In this document: piece by piece, positions 21,961 to 33,455 of the stretch
Layout of the letters: every line of letters starts with the position of its first letter
Numbering within the stretch: the first letter of the stretch is position 1
Source: Ceratotherium simum simum
Lineage: Eukaryota; Chordata; Mammalia; Perissodactyla; Rhinocerotidae
Direction of reading: 5' to 3'
Assembly: GCF_000283155.1 (NCBI RefSeq)
Contig: NW_004454173.1
Coordinates: 9,183,920-9,247,919 of the forward strand
Length of the DNA: 64,000 nucleotides
Translations under genes and position numbers: made by a program
The notes under the pieces: generated by a model
Database searches by the model: none
What the model was told of the DNA's origin: nothing
What the model saw: only the letters and a program-made list of their open reading frames with translations

Positions 21961-23235
21961 GAGAAACTCCCTCAACATGTAAAATGAGTTAGAAATAGGA
22001 AGAAAATGCATTATCTATGTTAGATGATCGCCATCCGGGTCTGTGCGCTCAGCTCAAGTTTATCCTTCTGAGCAGCTTACACGAGCCAGGTGAGGCCCAG
22101 GTGGGTGAATTTATGAGGGACTCTGACCTGTGAGGAAGGGCAGGCAGCTATGATGGCAAATGGTTCCTAACACAAGTCACAGGTTACCACTTGGTGTGAA
22201 ATCTCCCTCTAGCCAAGTGTCCCTGAAGCACGCCCACCTGTGCATTGGTAAGGACCACTGCCTTTGCCACCTGCTCTCTCCCCATTTTCCACCTCGTGAA
22301 TGGGGTGGAGTGCTCTCAGGATTTCTTTCAGCTCTAGGACGCCTTGAGTGCATGAGTTTGACATGAGAGGAGATAGACTGAAGTAGAAATACCTTGTAGA
22401 CAAGTGGAAAGATTCTAAACATCCCCAAAGGTGCTGTATTTTGTGGCATAAAAGGCCAGATCTGAGATCCTGTGAGTCTTGGCACCGTGGAGACCTCAGC
22501 AGCCACGGGGCTGTTAGCTTGGCTGGGACCAACTTAATGCCTAGACTCTATACACTCTGGGTTTTGGGGTAACTAGCTCTGCCTCGTATGTGAGAAACGA
22601 GAACCAACACAGCCGCGGGACGATATGTGCGTGTTTGTGATTGCTCCTGTCAACATCAGTGTAACCTCATGGGTCTTTAGATTTAGGCTTTTGGTCATTG
22701 TTCTATCAACTATGCTTTATGAACTACAAACTATACTTTAAGCAACAAGCAGTGCATATGCTCACATTGTTAACAGAAATTGTGTCAATTACCTACAACT
22801 GCTCAGCTCACCAGTGGGCAGCCCAGCCCGGATCCAGTAGAGCTGTCTGGTTAGCTGATCAGTCCTGGGCTACTGGGGCTCCTCATGTAAACAAACCCAC
22901 CCATGGCAGCTGACTGCATGGAACATCCAGATAACTGGGGGGAAATTGAGCTGACTACTTTGATCATACCCGGAAAGCTACAATTAGTCTCATCTGGGAA
23001 ACACATTTAATCAATTTCTGATTTATTCCTACAAGTTAAAAGATGAATCAACAAAGATATTGAAATGAACATTGTTTTCCCAGGGTCAAGGTTGTGGTGT
23101 CCATGCAAATTTGTATCCAGCTCTTTTCACTCGTCATTACAGCAAAATGTATTCTGTTATTATTAACTTTTGATAAACATCCTTTGGTATAAAATACTTA
23201 CCCAATTTGAAGTACAATAATGTTACCTTTTTGCT
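21961..23235. other. unassigned sequence
   Basis: No repeat family or gene recognised. Two overlapping minus ORFs of about 108 codons (22177-22506, 22209-22532) show no familiar domain and no shared codon bias. Confidence 0.45.
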
Positions 23236-23239
23236 GAAA

Positions 23240-23465
23240 ATTTAAATTACTTGAACTTTTTGATATTACAGATGGTGATGTTATCGATATCATACACAAA
23301 GCCTTTTCAATTTTCTTATAATAGACTTCTAAGAGTGGAATTACTCTGTCAAATTAAGTTAGTATTTATAAGACTCTTAATATGGACTTCGAATTATTTT
23401 TCAAAATGGTTATATTATAGCACCTGAAAGTGCTCATATCACTAAACCTCAGTAACACTATTTCT
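23240..23465 (-). repeat. L1 3' end, old (L1MB/MC-like)
   Basis: 'gacttctaagagtggaattactctgtcaaa' and 'ttatttttcaaaatggttatat' are landmarks shared with antisense L1M 3' ends. Confidence 0.5.
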
Positions 23466-24544
23466 ATATCTTTCTCTGAAGGATGGCATCTTAGGTTGCC
23501 ACTGTTAAAGCATGAAGCATTGTTGGAATATGTACCCATGTGCATAAGTGTGGTGAGGGTGTGTCTGTCTGTCTGTTATTTACTCTGCCGTGGGAGTCTG
23601 TATGTGCAAATTTTATGTGTGACTTGCTTCTGATTTCTTTTATATCTTTTTTTGTTTTCCTTCTTTACCCACAGACTTCTCATACTTTCTCATTAAGAAT
23701 GATGGGGCTGTTTAGGGGCTTCGAAATATTATTTTTTGTCTGAAAGTGAGGAATGCACACCATGATCACTTCCTAGTAGAAATGTGGATGAAACAGTTGC
23801 AGGCAGTGTGTGACGTGTGCCAGATGATGGCCTGGGTTCCCTGCTCTGTTGGCTTTCAGGCCTGTGCATGCTGTTCCCTCTTGTGGGATCTTTCTTCCCC
23901 TCCCTCACTTAGTCTGGTGAACTAGAAACTTCAGGGGAACCTTTCCTGGTGACTGTAAGTCTCCGTGGTGTGCTGAGCTTCACCTCTCCATTTGGACATT
24001 TTCACACAATCCAAACAGGGAAAATATCGGCTCAAGAGATACCCAAGTGCTGGAATTATACCTGGTTTCAGGGGAACCTGATGGGGGCTCAGACAACCTC
24101 CCAGGCGCCAGTTTTTCTGTCTGGATCCATGCCAGGCTTCCTCTGTACTCTCCCTGCTCTCCAAGATCTCCCCCTGTGGTGGCAAAGTGGCTGCCACAAT
24201 TCTATCTTATATTCTCTCCCACTCAGTCCAGCAGGAAAAGAGAGCTTCCTCCTCTCTGACAGCTCAAACCAAAGTCTGGGATTGTGTCTTATTAGTTCTG
24301 ATTTGCTTTCCTTAGATCATGAACCCAGTCCTGAGCCAATCCCTAAACACAGAGAAGCAAAAGGAGCTGATTGGCTTGGCTTTAGGTCACATGTCCTACC
24401 CTTGGACTGACTCTAAGTGAGGTGGCATAGACGCCAGACAAAAGCGATGTTACAAAAGCAATGTGCCTGACCACCGGGTATGTTACAACTCGTACAGCTC
24501 TGCGTTCAAAACATCACTTTTCCCCACTAAACCATAAATCCCGA
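23466..24544. other. unassigned sequence with a short L2 piece
   Basis: 23850-23935 has an L2-like phrase ('gcctgtgcatgctgttccctc'). The rest is unassigned. The largest ORF here (23949-24410, 153 codons, +) has a matching open antisense frame, no domain and no initiation or splice context I can support; part (24320-24400) looks like an ancient interspersed repeat ('gctgattggcttggctttaggtcac'). Confidence 0.4.
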
Positions 24545-24650
24545 GATCCCGGGGACAATACCTGTCTTGTTCTTCAATGTCAAACCACAAGCCTTGTGCA
24601 TAGTAAGCCCTCGATAAATACCTGTTGGGTGGCTGAATAGGACCAACTGA
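24545..24650 (+). repeat. L2 LINE 3' end fragment
   Basis: 'cccggggacaatacctgtcttgttc' and 'gcatagtaagccctcgataaatacctg' match the L2 tail. Confidence 0.7.
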
Positions 24651-25124
24651 TTAATGTCTCTCAATTTAATCTCCTGCTATTTTTGGAAACTGTGAAATTG
24701 CGGCAGTGGTAGAGTCTATGACATTTTCAAGTCATCTTTATAAGGTATTGAATTTTATAAAGGTCTTACAGAGGGCTTTTATTTTCCATGTCAAACCGGT
24801 AACTCGACTGGTAACTTGATCGATATTGCAGCCTGTAAACACAGGCTTCCCTCCCTCGACAGCATTTGTACTTGGGAAGCCCATCCTCAAGGACTTTTAT
24901 TTTCTTCTGGGCTCTAGACCTGTACAACATCGAATCACAGTCAATCAGCACTTGACGGCCTCCTTCAGCATTCTCGATGCTGGGGACACTGCTCAGAGTT
25001 GGGAGTGAGCCCCCCGGCATGCAACATCCATAGACAAAGCAAATGTGAAGATTCTGTAGAGCCTATACTGCAAATATTGGAAGTTAAATAATTCCACAGC
25101 AAATAAAAAGAAGACTAACCACCT
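24651..25124. other. unassigned; contains a bidirectionally open 180-bp stretch
   Basis: Between 24766 and 25020 both strands are open (84 codons minus, 60 plus) and the sequence carries more CpGs than its neighbours. I do not recognise a product. See findings. Confidence 0.4.
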
Positions 25125-25378
25125 GGGGCTGGCCTGGTGGCATAATGGTTAAGTTCAGTGCACTCTGCTTTGGTATCCTGGGTTCGTGGGTTTGGATCCT
25201 GGGTGCGGGACTACACCACTCACTGGTGGCCATGCTGTAGCAGTGTCCCACATACAAAATAGTGGAAGATTGGCACAGATGTTAGGTCAGGGCTAATCTT
25301 CCTCAAGTAAAAAAAGAGGAAGATTGGCAACAGATGTTAGCTCAGGGTGAATCTTCCTCAGCAAAAAAAAAAAAAAGA
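25125..25378 (+). mobile_element. ERE-family SINE
   Basis: Begins 'ggggctggcctggtggcata', with 'gggttcgtgggtttggatcc' as B-box area, a shortened middle ('gtcccacatacaaaatag') and two tandem 3' units, each with 'gaagattggca' and ending 'cttcctca', then poly(A). The 14-bp flank AAGACTAACCACCT (25111-25124) recurs with two changes at 25379-25392. Confidence 0.9.
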
Positions 25379-25392
25379 AAAACTAACAACCT

Positions 25393-26118
25393 TTCTAATA
25401 CAAAAGGGAATATGCAATGTCACTGAGTATGGTATTAAAATTGCAATGACACCATCAAAAAGGGCAAAAAGCACCAATGATAGGAACAAATGGGGACAAG
25501 AATTTAGGTAAAATTTGTACTTTTCCTCCAGGATTTGAAGCCTGATATAATCCAGTCAATTTCTTTATCTACATAGGCCATGTTATCGACCTCTTTTGTG
25601 TTTTTCCTGCTGGCACTGAGGATGCTACCATAGCGCTGGGAGGGACCTGTGATCCTTGTCATGAGCCAGCTCTGACCCAGTTAGAATAGCAGCCCCGCTA
25701 CATGGGAGAATCATGTCTCAGGAGTTGCCAAGCACTAAGGCCTCATCCGTACACTGACTGGCCAATGTATCTGGCATGTAACTGTAGGGGAGAATACATA
25801 CTGCCATCCAGATAGACAATTAGGATAAAATGGTGGACAAATTTTCAGAAAACTGTGGAGAGGACAGATTTCTCTTCAAGTGGGAAGGGGAATAGAGGTC
25901 TATACAACCCGGAAAAGAGCAGGTGGGGCTCGCTGCTTGGGTGTGGGGTGTGGGAGTCAGGACTGCAGCCGTGGGCGGCCCTGGCTGTGCCAGATGTTCC
26001 CACACCCTGAAACAGCTGGATCTGTAGGGGTCGCCCAGGCAAGACAGTGTAACCAGAGTGGGCCTTCCCACATCTTGTCACTACCTAGCCCCAGAACTAC
26101 TTTGTCACAACTCTGTGC
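25393..26118. other. unassigned sequence
   Basis: No gene or repeat recognised. Overlapping minus ORFs at 25820-26081 are frame variants of one stretch. Confidence 0.45.

Positions 26119-26154
<36 letters not shown>
26119..26154. repeat. (TG)n microsatellite, about 18 units
   Basis: Uninterrupted GT dinucleotides, the longest pure simple repeat in the window, hence a likely length-polymorphic marker. Confidence 0.95.
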
Positions 26155-26155
<1 letters not shown>

Positions 26156-26269
26156 CCCCGTGAGGACTGAGACTGGAGTCTCCCCCTACAGTGTCATTTG
26201 GGGTACAGTGAAGTTGTTCGTGCTCATAAACTGTTTGTTAGATTAGTGCTTTTGTTTCTGTTAGAAAAA

Positions 26270-26890
26270 CATAACTCAGTGATAACATTGATATTTATGA
26301 TAGAAAACCTGAAAAATATAGGTAAGGAAAAAGAATAAAATAAAAACCACTTTTAATCCACCACTCAGAGATAATCACTATCTGAATTTTCATATAGATC
26401 CACTCTGTCTCTCTCCTCCCTCTCTCTCTGTCTCTGTCTCTCTCTCCTTCTCTCTCTCTCCCACTCTCCCACCCAAGAGTAGGATGACACTGGAAATACT
26501 GTTTTTTAAATTTTTTAATCTGACTTTTACACATACACACACTTGTGTGTACACACACTATATTTTGTGAAAGTGTTTTTAAGTTGTTAAATATCCTTCC
26601 ATAGTATTATTTTTAGTGATTGTAAAATATTCCACAATTTATTTAACAAAGACTCTATTGTTGGGCATTGTTATTCCTTCAGTTCTTTTGCTGTTGCAAA
26701 CATCCCTCTGATAAGAAATGTATAAATCTTTGTGTGCATCTATTAATTAATTTTTAGGATCATTTCACAAACTGTAGAATTTACAGGCCTGTAATGTTGC
26801 TAATGATTTCTGGTGGTTTGTTGACCTCAGCTTGAGAATAAATTCCTTTGAATAAATTCCTGAAAGGAAGCATTGCCAGCTCAAAGGGGA
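26270..26890 (-). repeat. L1 3' end, old (L1MB-like), with a CT-rich insert
   Basis: 'aatccaccactcagagataatcac', 'ccttccatagtatt', 'attccacaatttatttaac', 'cattgttattccttcag' and 'aataaattcctgaaaggaagcattgcc' are the successive landmarks of an antisense L1MB-type 3' end. A pyrimidine run of about 70 bases (26402-26470) interrupts it. Confidence 0.6.
26402..26470. repeat. polypyrimidine (CT)n-rich tract
   Basis: Almost pure C/T on the plus strand over about 70 bases, capable in principle of triplex (H-DNA) pairing. Confidence 0.85.
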
Positions 26891-27685
26891 CCCAACATGA
26901 CAAGCATTCTCACGTTACTGCATACGGCCACTTTGCTCCCTGCAGGGCTGTGGACTGTGATTCTAGGATGCTGTGGTGGGACTGTCTTTGGGGTGACATG
27001 ATGCAGCACAGGCTCTCTACTCTAGATGGCGATGTTTCATCGTGTTAAATGCCATGCACACGGAGTGGATAGCAATAGTTTTCACAGTTATATATGGATT
27101 TTACGAAAACAGAAGAGAGACAGCAATGGGCTGGTGGTCACATAACTTTTGTCTAGAAAGCGTTTATTCAAGGCCAAGACTCTACAAGTTCTGTCTTGGC
27201 ATTAGCTCTTTGGGACAAGCCTCTGAGGAGAGGGGTAAATGTTTATAAGTGTGCAGTGAGGTTGCAGATCCTACACTTGAAAGGCTGGAAATATGCTCCC
27301 ATCCACTAAGTCGTTGTTTTAACCCCTACCCGGGGACATTTACTCTCTATTTCTCAGGGCAACTTGGCAGTGGAGCGCCTCACTTTCCCTCTTTATGCCC
27401 GACTATGGCTCCCCAGTGGATCCTCTGTCTCTGGGTTCTTCCTGATCTGCAGGCACGAGAATCTTCACTTCTCTGGGAACAGGATTGGTGGCGGGCCCAG
27501 CAAATCCCTCCCCTGCCTCTCTCTCTGCGGCCAGCCTCTCTCCTGCATAAACAGAGCAGAACTTGAATTTTACCGAGAAAGTTTCTGGAGGCATGGCCCA
27601 GCACATCCCGAGGCTTCTTTACTGTCATTGAAGAAACGCTTTGGATGGGAGAGATGGGTAAGAACCTTGTCACTCTTTGAGGATG
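26891..27685. other. unassigned sequence
   Basis: Contains the left part of the longest ORF in the window (27364-27876, 170 codons, +). The reverse strand is open over the same stretch, no domain is visible and its C-terminal third is L2 sequence, so I treat it as chance. Confidence 0.45.
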
Positions 27686-27689
27686 ATCA

Positions 27690-27860
27690 CTCTGAGAAAA
27701 TTATAACAGTCCTTGTTCATCTGGTAAACTCCTGTGCATCTTTCAAGACTCAGCTCGACTCAAATATCTCGTCCTCTGCACAGCTTCTCTTGGTCCCACT
27801 AGGTCCAGAGATGATGGCTACCTCCTTTGTGCTCCCAAACACAGTCATTCATTCTTCTTT
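27690..27860 (+). repeat. L2 LINE fragment
   Basis: 'gtgcatctttcaagactcagctcgactcaaatatc' resembles the L2 'ccttcaggtctcagctcaaatgtc' zone, followed by 'cagcttctcttggtccc'. Confidence 0.6.
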
Positions 27861-28650
27861 CAAAAATATTTATTGAGTACTAACTACATGGGGTTCACAA
27901 CAAGCAAGGCAGACATGGTTTCTGCTTTTCAGAGCTCTGTAATGAATGAAACGTCATTTAGTTAGTAACAATGTTTTAGACGAGCATCATAAAGGACTAG
28001 TACGTTTATTACAAGAATTACAAGTAAATTCTTACAGAACTTAATCTAGCTTGGGAAGCCAAGGAAGACTGGCAGTTGGTTTGGTGAAGGGAGCAGGGTG
28101 AGAGAGCCAGGCAGGGAGGACAGTGGAGCACAGGGCCCTGGGGAGGGGACACAACACCCGCGGGGAACTGGGAGTGGGTCCGGGCTGGCTGCTGCCCAGT
28201 GGAGAGTGGTGTGGCATGAGGCTGGAGAGGCTCTCCCACAGCCTGAAGGCCATACTATGGACTTTGAATTTATCTAAGCGCATTTAGATATCTATGTAAA
28301 GGTTTAAAATAAGAAAATAATAAGAAACTAATGGGATCAAATTTGATTTGGAGAAGATGGCTGGCAGATGTGTGGAGGATGGCCCAGTGTATGGATGATG
28401 AGACACTAGGTGGGAAGCCGTGAAATCTTCTGATCAGAAGGTTTTGGTGGTGGTGGAGATGAGGGGGTGGGTTTGAGAGAGACATAAGAGGTAGAAGAGC
28501 TGGGAGTTAGTAACCGATTATCTGGGGAGTGAGTAATCAAGGATGGCTTCCAAGTGTCTGGCTTCAGGAGTAGCTGAGTTGTTTAAGACACAGATAACTG
28601 GAAGAGAGACGGATGTGGGTGCAAGACTACAAGGTCAGCTGTAGACAAGT
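27861..28650 (-). repeat. L2 LINE, antisense fragment
   Basis: 'aaaatatttattgagtactaactac' opens it and later 'gcctgaaggccatactatgg', 'gcccagtgtatggatgatg' and 'caaggatggcttccaag' follow the antisense L2 pattern. Strongly worn. Confidence 0.5.
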
Positions 28651-28705
28651 GGCATGTGTAATACCTGGGAAATATGTATTGTCAAATATATAGATCTGGA
28701 TCCAG

Positions 28706-28912
28706 AAGAGAGTTGGGTAGGACGGTGATCCCCAAAGTAAGATCCCTAGACCAGCAGCGGCACCTGGGAACTTACTAGAGATGCAAATTCTCAGGCTTCA
28801 TTTCAGACCTAGAGCATCCAAAGCTCTGGGGCTGGGGCCCAGAGATCTGTGTTTTAACAAACGTCTCGGGTGATTCTGATTCATGCTCAAATTTGAGAAC
28901 TACTAGAATGTA
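28706..28912. mobile_element. MER5/MER20-type hAT DNA transposon fossil
   Basis: 'gatccccaaagtaagatccctagaccagcagc', 'cacctgggaacttactagagatgcaaattctcagg', 'ggggcccagagatctgtgttttaacaa' and 'gattctgattcatgctcaaatttgagaacta' are classic terminal and internal landmarks. Non-coding. Confidence 0.8.
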
Positions 28913-28979
28913 TCTCCAACCTTTAGAAGTTACATAGGGAAAAGATTTCGGGGAATCATTCCTTGTATACTTGCCATGA

Positions 28980-30610
28980 TATTGCTGGGTTCTTTCTCTC
29001 AGAGACTGGCTTCTCCTTCAATCAGTGGGTTCTGATTCTGAAACCTGGCTCAGGTCTAGAAAGTGATGAAGGAATCATGACTTTGTATTGGAGTGACTGC
29101 CTTAAGACTCCTGATTAACCATCTTGGATTTCTTTTAATAATGCAGATTGCAAAGCACCCTTGTTGATTGTCCATCTAGTTCACTGCCAGCAAAGCTCTT
29201 TTCTATTGAGCATCTCCATAACCCCCAGCTGATCAGGCCTCCTCTCGCTGCCGCTTTGACCTTGCCGCTCATTACAATACTTGCATCCTCCTGGCTTCCA
29301 CTGATAGAGTGCTGACATGCGACCTCGATTGTTTTGGAGATTTAGCATGCCCATTGCTATCAGATGTGAGCCCATTTCTGCATCTCCTATCATCTGCCCT
29401 GCCCCACGAGGGGAGCCACCACCAAACATCTTAGTGATGCTCTTGCCCTTCTCACCAGTTGTTCCTTGTTGTTTTGGTGAATGGTGTATCCTCTAGCTCT
29501 CTCGGAAACAAAGTGATCTGGTGGATTTTCTGGCTTTTAATAGTATATCCACGTGGACACGACCGCTTCTCTGTTTTTTAATCCCTTTTTCCACTGTCTG
29601 GCACAGTAAATCTGGTATTTCTATCTCACTTAGTATGGGCCATCACCTTTTTCATGCTTCTAGAGGCCACCCTCGCTGTGTGTGCGCACCATTTTCAAGG
29701 GTCCTTGCCAGAGTGTTAAATGCTGTATCATGAGAGACTACTCCCACATCAATAAACTCTCATTCAGATTTGTTTTACCCACCTTAGTCCAGCACACGCA
29801 GAATCTGGTCCTATTTATACTTTTCTGGCTACTACTGCACCACACAGTTACTTTGGGGTATCGTCCCTCCCTTCCAGCATGTGTCCAACTGGGTTATGTT
29901 GTGATTTAACCATAGTTATTGGTCAAGTGGCCAGGAGGGAGAGTGGGGGCAGATCCTGAGCCAGCACCTGGTCTTTTGCATGGGCAAGATCTCTGCATGA
30001 TCTTCAAACAAAAGAGCGCGAACCCTTCACTGGGAGGATTGGGCCGCTTCCGCAGGCTTACGGAGTTTACGGCAGTCTGGTGACTCAAGATTTAAAATGA
30101 GTCCAACCTAAAGGTCCCCGTCCCACGTGGCAGCATCTCATTCTTTTTAAATCGGGGTCCTGATAGTGGCACAGCCAATCTGCGTTGGTTGGGAGTTTAA
30201 TCTATGAAACTTGACTGTTCCTAGGTAAGGTCCATAGCTTTCTCCTCCCTCCTGCTGTGGAGATAAAACCACTTTATTTGCTACCAAGGAAGTACTCTGC
30301 CTTTTATACCTAGCTTTTAATTGCCAATTTATCCACCTCAGTTTTTTGTTATCTTTATCCAGAGCATCAACAAATGGCAACAGTTACTCTATTCCACTGT
30401 CCATACAGATGCTATTTCCCTCAAAACCCAGCAGATGCGCTCCCTTCCACCGATCCTTGCTCACCATCTGTACAGGTTCAACAATTGCACCGTTGTCGTG
30501 CGCCAGGGTGGTCTGTGCTGCTCCTGCCATCAGGGATGGGGCCGCATCGCCAGCAGGTGGGCAGCTGATTCTCATCTTGGCATTTGTTTTCTCACTCCTG
30601 ATACAAATTG
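28980..30610 (-). mobile_element. probable ERVL-type endogenous retrovirus internal region, broken
   Basis: Lies directly downstream (minus sense) of an LTR. Right after the LTR end comes 'ttgtatcaggagtgag', like the 'ttggtaccaggagtgg' leader of ERVL/MaLR internal sequences. Several minus-strand open stretches follow (30384-30575, 30147-30380, 29906-30088, 29181-29429), each with stops or frame breaks between them, consistent with a decayed gag-pol. I cannot assign a gag, protease or polymerase motif with confidence, and no second LTR is seen at the far end. It cannot be functional. Confidence 0.45.
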
Positions 30611-30960
30611 TGTTGCCGGTTGGGTTCCCTGGGAAGCAAACTGTAAAACAGAGAAAGGCATACAGCCAGCTTATTAATGAATGTTCTTGGTAATGCTCTT
30701 GGGATCAAGTCTTAAAGAAGGAAGGAAGCAGAAGGGGAAGTTGACCCTAACGTAGAGCCAATAAAAGCCTCAGGTGACCCCACAGGGACCCGTGAAACTG
30801 GAATGTCCCTGTCCTAAGTTGTGGTGTTAATCACTCTTGGGCTCTGGGCTGCCCCGGAAGGATGTCCGATTTTAGGTGGAGCAGTTTTCTTCAGTCAGTT
30901 CAAATCTCCAAAGAGCGTTGACGGCTGCACTCCCGGTAGCTGAGGAAGTAAGTTCTTCAT
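30611..30960 (-). mobile_element. LTR of the ERVL-type element
   Basis: On the minus strand it ends 'cttcccagggaacccaac' then '..caaca', the 3' terminus of ERVL-group LTRs, and shows 'ccttctttaagacttgatccc' and a worn polyadenylation region before that. The far edge near 30960 adjoins an L1 3'UTR. Confidence 0.55.
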
Positions 30961-31263
30961 CATATTTTTCCAGCTTTATTGAGATATAATTGACATACAA
31001 CATTGTGGAAGTTTAAGGTGTACAAGGTGTTGATTTGATACATGTATATATTGCAAAATGACTACCACCATAGGGTTAGCTAACACCTCCATCATGTCAC
31101 ATAATTACCATTTCTTCTCTGTGTTGAGAACATTTAAGATCTGCTCTTAGCAACTTTCAAGTATATAATACAGTATTATTAACTATAGTCACCATGCTGT
31201 ACATTAGATCCCCAGAACTCATTCATCTTATAACTGGAAGGTTTTGCTCTTTGACCAGTTCTT
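30961..31263 (-). repeat. L1 3'UTR fragment
   Basis: 'ccagctttattgagatataattgacatacaac', 'gtgtacaaggtgttgatttgatac', 'cttagcaactttcaagtatataatac' and 'agtcaccatgctgtac' are the standard antisense L1MA-type 3'UTR. A related copy lies at 17495-17850. Confidence 0.85.
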
Positions 31264-31565
31264 CATTTTTTTTTTTCTTTTGTGAGGAAGATCAGCTCTG
31301 AGCTAACATCCGTGCTAATCCTCCTCCTTTTTGCTGAGGAAGACTGGCTCTGAGCTAACATCTACTGCCAATCCTCCTCCTTTTTTTCTTCCCCAAAGCC
31401 CCAGTAGATAGTTGTATGTCATAGTTGCACATCCTTCTAGTTGCTGTATGTGGGACACGGCCTCAGCATGGCCGGAGAAGCGGTGCATCAGTGCGCGCCC
31501 GTGATCCGAGCCCGGGCCGCCAGTAGCGGAGCGCGCGCACTTAACTGCTAAGCCACGGGCCGGCC
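31264..31565 (-). mobile_element. ERE-family SINE, long subfamily, full length
   Basis: Minus-strand copy: poly(T), two tandem 'tgaggaagayyggctctgagctaacatc' units, 'cccaaagccccagtagatag', 'gctgtatgtgggacacggcc', 'gatccgagcccgggccgcc' (B-box complement) and the terminal 'gggccggccc'. CCAGTTCTT flanks both ends (31255-31263, 31565-31573). Confidence 0.92.
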
Positions 31566-31619
31566 CAGTTCTTTGTTCTTTAAGGAGGATCTGGGTGGCC
31601 TGTCAGAGCATACTTCACA

Positions 31620-31835
31620 TCCAAACATGTCTAACTCGCAAGGTTAACAAGCTTAAGCTGGGATGAAAAAGAATGACCTTGGAATGTGAGCAGCACGAGG
31701 ACAGTGATTTTGTCTGTTCTGTGCACTGCTCTGTTCCTAGAACCTAGACCAGTGCCTGGCATATAGTATGGGCTCCAGAAGTATTTGTTGAACAAATGCT
31801 TGTCATGCTCAGAGTCATAGATTCTGACATAGTAT
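31620..31835 (+). repeat. L2 LINE 3' end
   Basis: 'gagcagcacgaggacagtgattttg', 'ccagtgcctggcatatagtatggg' and 'tgttgaacaaatg' define the L2 tail. Confidence 0.8.
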
Positions 31836-31839
31836 GTAG

Positions 31840-32684
31840 TAAGCCTTCCCACCCCTTTAGTCAGAATGATTTCTTCTAAACAAGATATGTTTCTGTTGCC
31901 GTAGTCTGGCTATCAGTTTCAATCCATTGTATATTGATGTTAGTAAATCAGTATTTATCAACTGATGTTAAAATGGAAAAAAAATCTGATCTTTTTTCCT
32001 GTTTTCTGAGACTTATTATTCAGATGACTTAATCATAGTTTTATTTCTGACTCGCATATTTTTTTTCTTGAAACTTACTGGGAAACTTAAAATTCATGTG
32101 TACGCATGTGGCTAAGTTTTGTTTCTTAGAACTGGTGATGTACCCACAATGGAAACTCTGAGTTGATTTAGCCTTAAAATATTTGATCTCTTCAGAAATT
32201 TTTTGGATGAGACAGCTAAATAATAACACAGACTGTAAAGAGAGGACAAATACAAAGACTGACGAAGAATATCTTTCCCTGCTAGATGTTGTCAAATTAA
32301 TAAGGAAAAGTAGTAAACAGTGAAAAGCCCTTGGGAAGCAATATTTAAAAGCTATTCACAAATATCTGTCATTTAACAAAAATCATACTCACCTCGCTCC
32401 TATTTTTCTTTTATACTATGAATAGCTGCTGCAGATAGAAATATACATATTTTTGTGAATATACATTACATGAAATATATAATTTATAGCCTATGAATTT
32501 ATTGTTATGATAATTTGCATAGATTTGTAGATTTAAGTTCTTTTAAATATTGCTAGATAATTTCATATTGCTCATCTTTTTCACTCACATTCTTGTCCTG
32601 TAGGGTTAAATGTCTTAATGGATACCAAAATTCAAAAATATCACTGTATAATTATAGAGCAAACCTTCAAATAATAATAATTTT
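31840..32684. other. unassigned AT-rich sequence
   Basis: Nothing recognised. Confidence 0.45.
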
Positions 32685-32800
32685 AATAATGTAAGTAATA
32701 GTAATAGTATCTGATATTTATTGTGTGTCTTTTGTAGCAGACATAGTGCCAAATATCTCACACTGTTATCCTAACAATGCTCACAGGCATCCCTGACTCC
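32685..32800 (-). repeat. MIR SINE fragment
   Basis: 'tctgatatttattgtgtgtc', 'cagacatagtgccaaatatctcac' and 'atcctaacaatgctc' form the antisense MIR 3' half. Confidence 0.6.
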
Positions 32801-33084
32801 TGGGCCCACATTGCTAACCTCCGCCCCATGAAGGCACATGTGCTAGCCTTGAGCGTGCTGTTCTTCACCACATCAGCTCACCCAGTTCACTGACAGCTAC
32901 TCCCGAGAGTGGTCATGAAAAGAGGCTTCTAAATTCAGTCTTTTTACTCCGTCACATTAAGTGAATTCATTTGAATCATTCTATGAAATTCACTGTTGTC
33001 CATCAAGATTCAACCAAAGAAGAAATAGGAAAATGTTCAGGGTGGTCACAGAATTTCTAGTTCCCTGAAGAGCTCTGCTGTCTT

Positions 33085-33455
33085 ATGCTTTTGGATCTCT
33101 GCACATGGTATTCCTTTGGCTGAGCATGGCTTGCTTTGCCCCCTCCACTGCTGACCTGACAAAATCTTCTCACCTTCAAGTTTCAGTTCAAACATTCCTT
33201 CCTGTTTCCGTGACGCCTTCTGAATTTTCCAGGCTGACAGAGGCACTTGCCTATGCTCTTAGTTCTCGTTCTCTCTCTGTCTGTAGATAGACAGATATAG
33301 AATCTCCATGATAAGAATGATTTTCTTTCTAAAATGGAGTTATCTGTAGAGCTATTTGTCTCTTAGATTAGGAGATACTTCAGAGTGTGTTCTGGATCTT
33401 TTAATCCCTCCCAGCACTTTGCACAGTATCCTGCACAGTTGGTTGAATGAGTAAA
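33085..33455 (+). repeat. L2 LINE 3' region
   Basis: 'gatctctgcacatggtattcctttggct', 'caccttcaagtttcagttcaaacattcc', 'cacagtatcctgcacag' and 'ttgaatgagtaaatg' follow the L2 order with a break in the middle. Confidence 0.75.

Noticed and set aside
23949..24410. 153-codon ORF, plus
   Set aside because: Low-complexity Ser/Leu/Pro composition, antisense ORF in parallel, no motif, and part resembles an old interspersed repeat.
27364..27876. Longest ORF in the window (170 codons, plus)
   Set aside because: The antisense strand is open over the same stretch, no domain is visible and the C-terminal part is L2 sequence.
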